64,000 nt of DNA from a bacterium 1XD42-54 (lineage in GTDB: Bacteria > Bacillota > Clostridia > Lachnospirales > Lachnospiraceae): contig RAZH01000001.1 in assembly GCA_003612585.1 (NCBI GenBank), positions 372,001 to 436,000 of the forward strand. Reading direction: 5' to 3'. Positions 62,561-64,000 of this stretch are shown here, piece after piece (the first letter of the stretch is position 1; each line of letters opens with the position of its first letter). The notes below the pieces were generated by a model. The model was not told the origin of the DNA and did not search any database. It was given only the letters and a program-made list of their open reading frames with translations. Both the position numbers and the translations under genes were made by a program.

Positions 62561-63535
62561 TTAAATCGCCATCGCCTTCGCTACACGCACTACATACTCC
62601 GGCAAATCCTTCTGCATAGCCAGTGCCTCATTAATATCAATATCCGTATAATTTCCGTCTTTAAATGCCACCACGCGATTCGACTTCCCTTCTGCAAGAA
62701 GATCTGCCGCATAAGCCCCCATGACAGAAGCATACACACGATCCCGGCAGGTCGGGCTGCCGCCTCTTTGCATATGTCCGAGAATCGTGGCCCTTGTCTC
62801 CACACCGGTGGCCGCCTCAATCCTTCTCGCCATACTGGTGGAATGCCCGATTCCCTCCGCGTTGATGATAATATGATGCTTTTTCCCACGCTTCCTGTTG
62901 TGAATAATATTATTAATAAGCACCTGCTCATCATAATCATAGCGCTCCGGAAGAAGAATATCCTCCGCACCATTCGCAATGCCGCACCACAGCGCAATAT
63001 ACCCGGCATTTCTGCCCATTACTTCAATAATACTGCATCGCTCGTGGGACGTGGAAGTATCACGTACCTTGTCAATGGCTTCCATCGCCGTATTTACTGC
63101 CGTATCGAACCCAATCGTATAATCGGTACAGGCGATATCCAAGTCAATCGTCCCCGGCACGCCGATCGTATTAATGCCACGGGCTGCCAGCTGCTGCGCT
63201 CCCTTAAAAGAGCCGTCTCCTCCGATCACCACAAGCCCGTCAATCCCATGCTTTTTGCAGATCTGGGCGCCCAGATCCTGGCCTTCTGCTGTACGGAACT
63301 CAGAACAGCGCGCCGTATATAAAATGGTACCGCCCTTTGAAATCGTATCCGAAACAGAACGTGCATCCATATCTACAATCTCTTCATTTAAAAGACCCTT
63401 GTAACCCTGTGAGATTCCCTTTACCTTAAGCCCCCTTGCCAGAGCCTTGCGAACCACTGCCCGAATCGCCGCATTCATCCCCGGAGCATCGCCACCGCTG
63501 GTCAGTACGCCAATCGTCTCAATCTTTTTTTCCAT
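62561..63535 (-). CDS. pfkA: ATP-dependent 6-phosphofructokinase
   Basis: 324 residues. IGVLTSGGDAPGMNAAIRA at the N-terminus; VVIGGDGSFKGAQQL (GGDG marks ATP use, not pyrophosphate); catalytic PGTIDLDIACTDYTIGFDTA, where most PFKs have TIDND, so Leu replaces Asn between the two aspartates; EVMGRNAGYIAL; MQRGGSPTCRDRVYAS. The start at 63535 follows AGGAGG by six bases. Downstream of dnaE, the usual order in Firmicutes. Confidence 0.97.
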   Translation of the reverse strand: MEKKIETIGVLTSGGDAPGMNAAIRAVVRKALARGLKVKGISQGYKGLLNEEIVDMDARSVSDTISKGGTILYTARCSEFRTAEGQDLGAQICKKHGIDGLVVIGGDGSFKGAQQLAARGINTIGVPGTIDLDIACTDYTIGFDTAVNTAMEAIDKVRDTSTSHERCSIIEVMGRNAGYIALWCGIANGAEDILLPERYDYDEQVLINNIIHNRKRGKKHHIIINAEGIGHSTSMARRIEAATGVETRATILGHMQRGGSPTCRDRVYASVMGAYAADLLAEGKSNRVVAFKDGNYTDIDINEALAMQKDLPEYVVRVAKAMAI

Positions 63536-63692
63536 ATCGCACCTCCTGCTTTTCCATAAGTCACAATTCTGACCGATCAAATCCTGCGCCGCGATGCGCT
63601 GCAAGCACCCTGTTATCTGTCAGATGACGGTATTCATTCTAATTCATTTTCTTCTATTTGTAAAGGCAACACTGCGCTTTTCCCTGTATCGT

Positions 63693-64000
63693 TTATCCTT
63701 TTCCCTGCACCACTTTGATATTCTCTTTCCCGAAAATGCCATAAAGTTCTTCCAGCAGCTCATCATTTGCATTTACGGTCCAGTTCTCACCAAGTCTTCT
63801 TACCGCCCGTTCACTTCGCACAAAAATCACAACGCGGTCCTTCCCCTCACAGTGACGCAGAACTCCGAACAAATCCTGTTCGCGCATTTCATAATCTTTC
63901 TTATCTGAAAACTGCACCCAAAGCTCCTGTGGAATTTCCTCAAATGTCCATATCTTTTCACAGATCAACTTACTTGGCCGGTCGTCCTCACAGCTCACGC
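63693..64000 (-). CDS. dnaE: DNA polymerase III subunit alpha, C-terminal fragment (cut by window edge)
   Basis: Only the last 101 codons are visible (ICEKIWTFEEIPQELWVQFS ... EGKDRVVIFVRSERAVRRLG ... NANDELLEELYGIFGKENIK). This matches the C-terminal tail of Gram-positive DnaE-type alpha subunits, and dnaE before pfkA is a conserved arrangement. The catalytic part is outside the window, so the assignment leans on context. Confidence 0.75.
   Translation of the reverse strand, partial: VSCEDDRPSKLICEKIWTFEEIPQELWVQFSDKKDYEMREQDLFGVLRHCEGKDRVVIFVRSERAVRRLGENWTVNANDELLEELYGIFGKENIKVVQGKG

Overview
The window looks like chromosomal DNA of a Gram-positive anaerobe of class Clostridia, most likely Lachnospiraceae. 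The reasons are the gene neighbourhoods (rpmE-DUF1385-prmC-prfA, dnaE-pfkA), small Clostridia-type families (TIGR04086 membrane protein, DUF4364), strong AGGAGG-type ribosome binding sites and TTGACA/TATAAT promoters. No rRNA, tRNA, CRISPR array or transposase was seen.

Positions 1-16000 are mostly nutrient uptake. On the minus strand lie a ribose-type ABC importer (ATPase cut by the window edge, plus binding protein), an SNF-family Na+ symporter with a structured leader, a TatD-associated-type radical SAM protein, a pyridoxamine kinase with an ECF S component, and a secreted Big_2 protein. Next is a sugar locus: a CUT1 ABC importer, a LacI regulator and a plus-strand pair, a DUF6259-like putative glycosidase and a GH172 (DUF2961) enzyme. 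The importer promoter and the enzyme promoter carry almost identical LacI-type operators, so the three units look like one regulon.

Positions 16000-34900 are housekeeping: prfA, prmC, DUF1385, rpmE, rho, a CNNM/CBS (HlyC/CorC) protein, an NlpC/P60 lipoprotein, trkH/trkA, an aminotransferase, yqeY, rpoD, a divergent ClpX paralogue and glmS.

Positions 34900-58000 (minus strand) form a cell-surface polysaccharide cluster. A promoter near 54550 reads into rfbBAC, then an ABC-2 permease and an ATPase with a Wzt-like C-terminal domain. After these come a methyltransferase, a kinase-like/GT2/GT2 fusion, further GT2 enzymes, a DUF2142-like membrane protein, an RffA/WecE aminotransferase, a polyprenyl-phosphate sugar transferase, an LCP ligase and glmS. 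Two paralogous membrane-anchored polysaccharide deacetylases precede it. The most interesting hypothesis is that methyltransferase, kinase-like domain and Wzt-type ATPase form a chain-capping and export-recognition module, like WbdD/Wzt of Gram-negative O antigens but differently fused. rfbD is absent from the window.

Positions 58000-64000 hold a TIGR01212 radical SAM protein with DUF4364, a SleB/CwlJ-type hydrolase with a repeat linker, and dnaE (C-terminus only)-pfkA-rRNA/tRNA methyltransferase.

Many starts were moved inward from the longest reading frame to the codon with the best ribosome binding site. All family names rest on motif recognition by eye; no database search was run.
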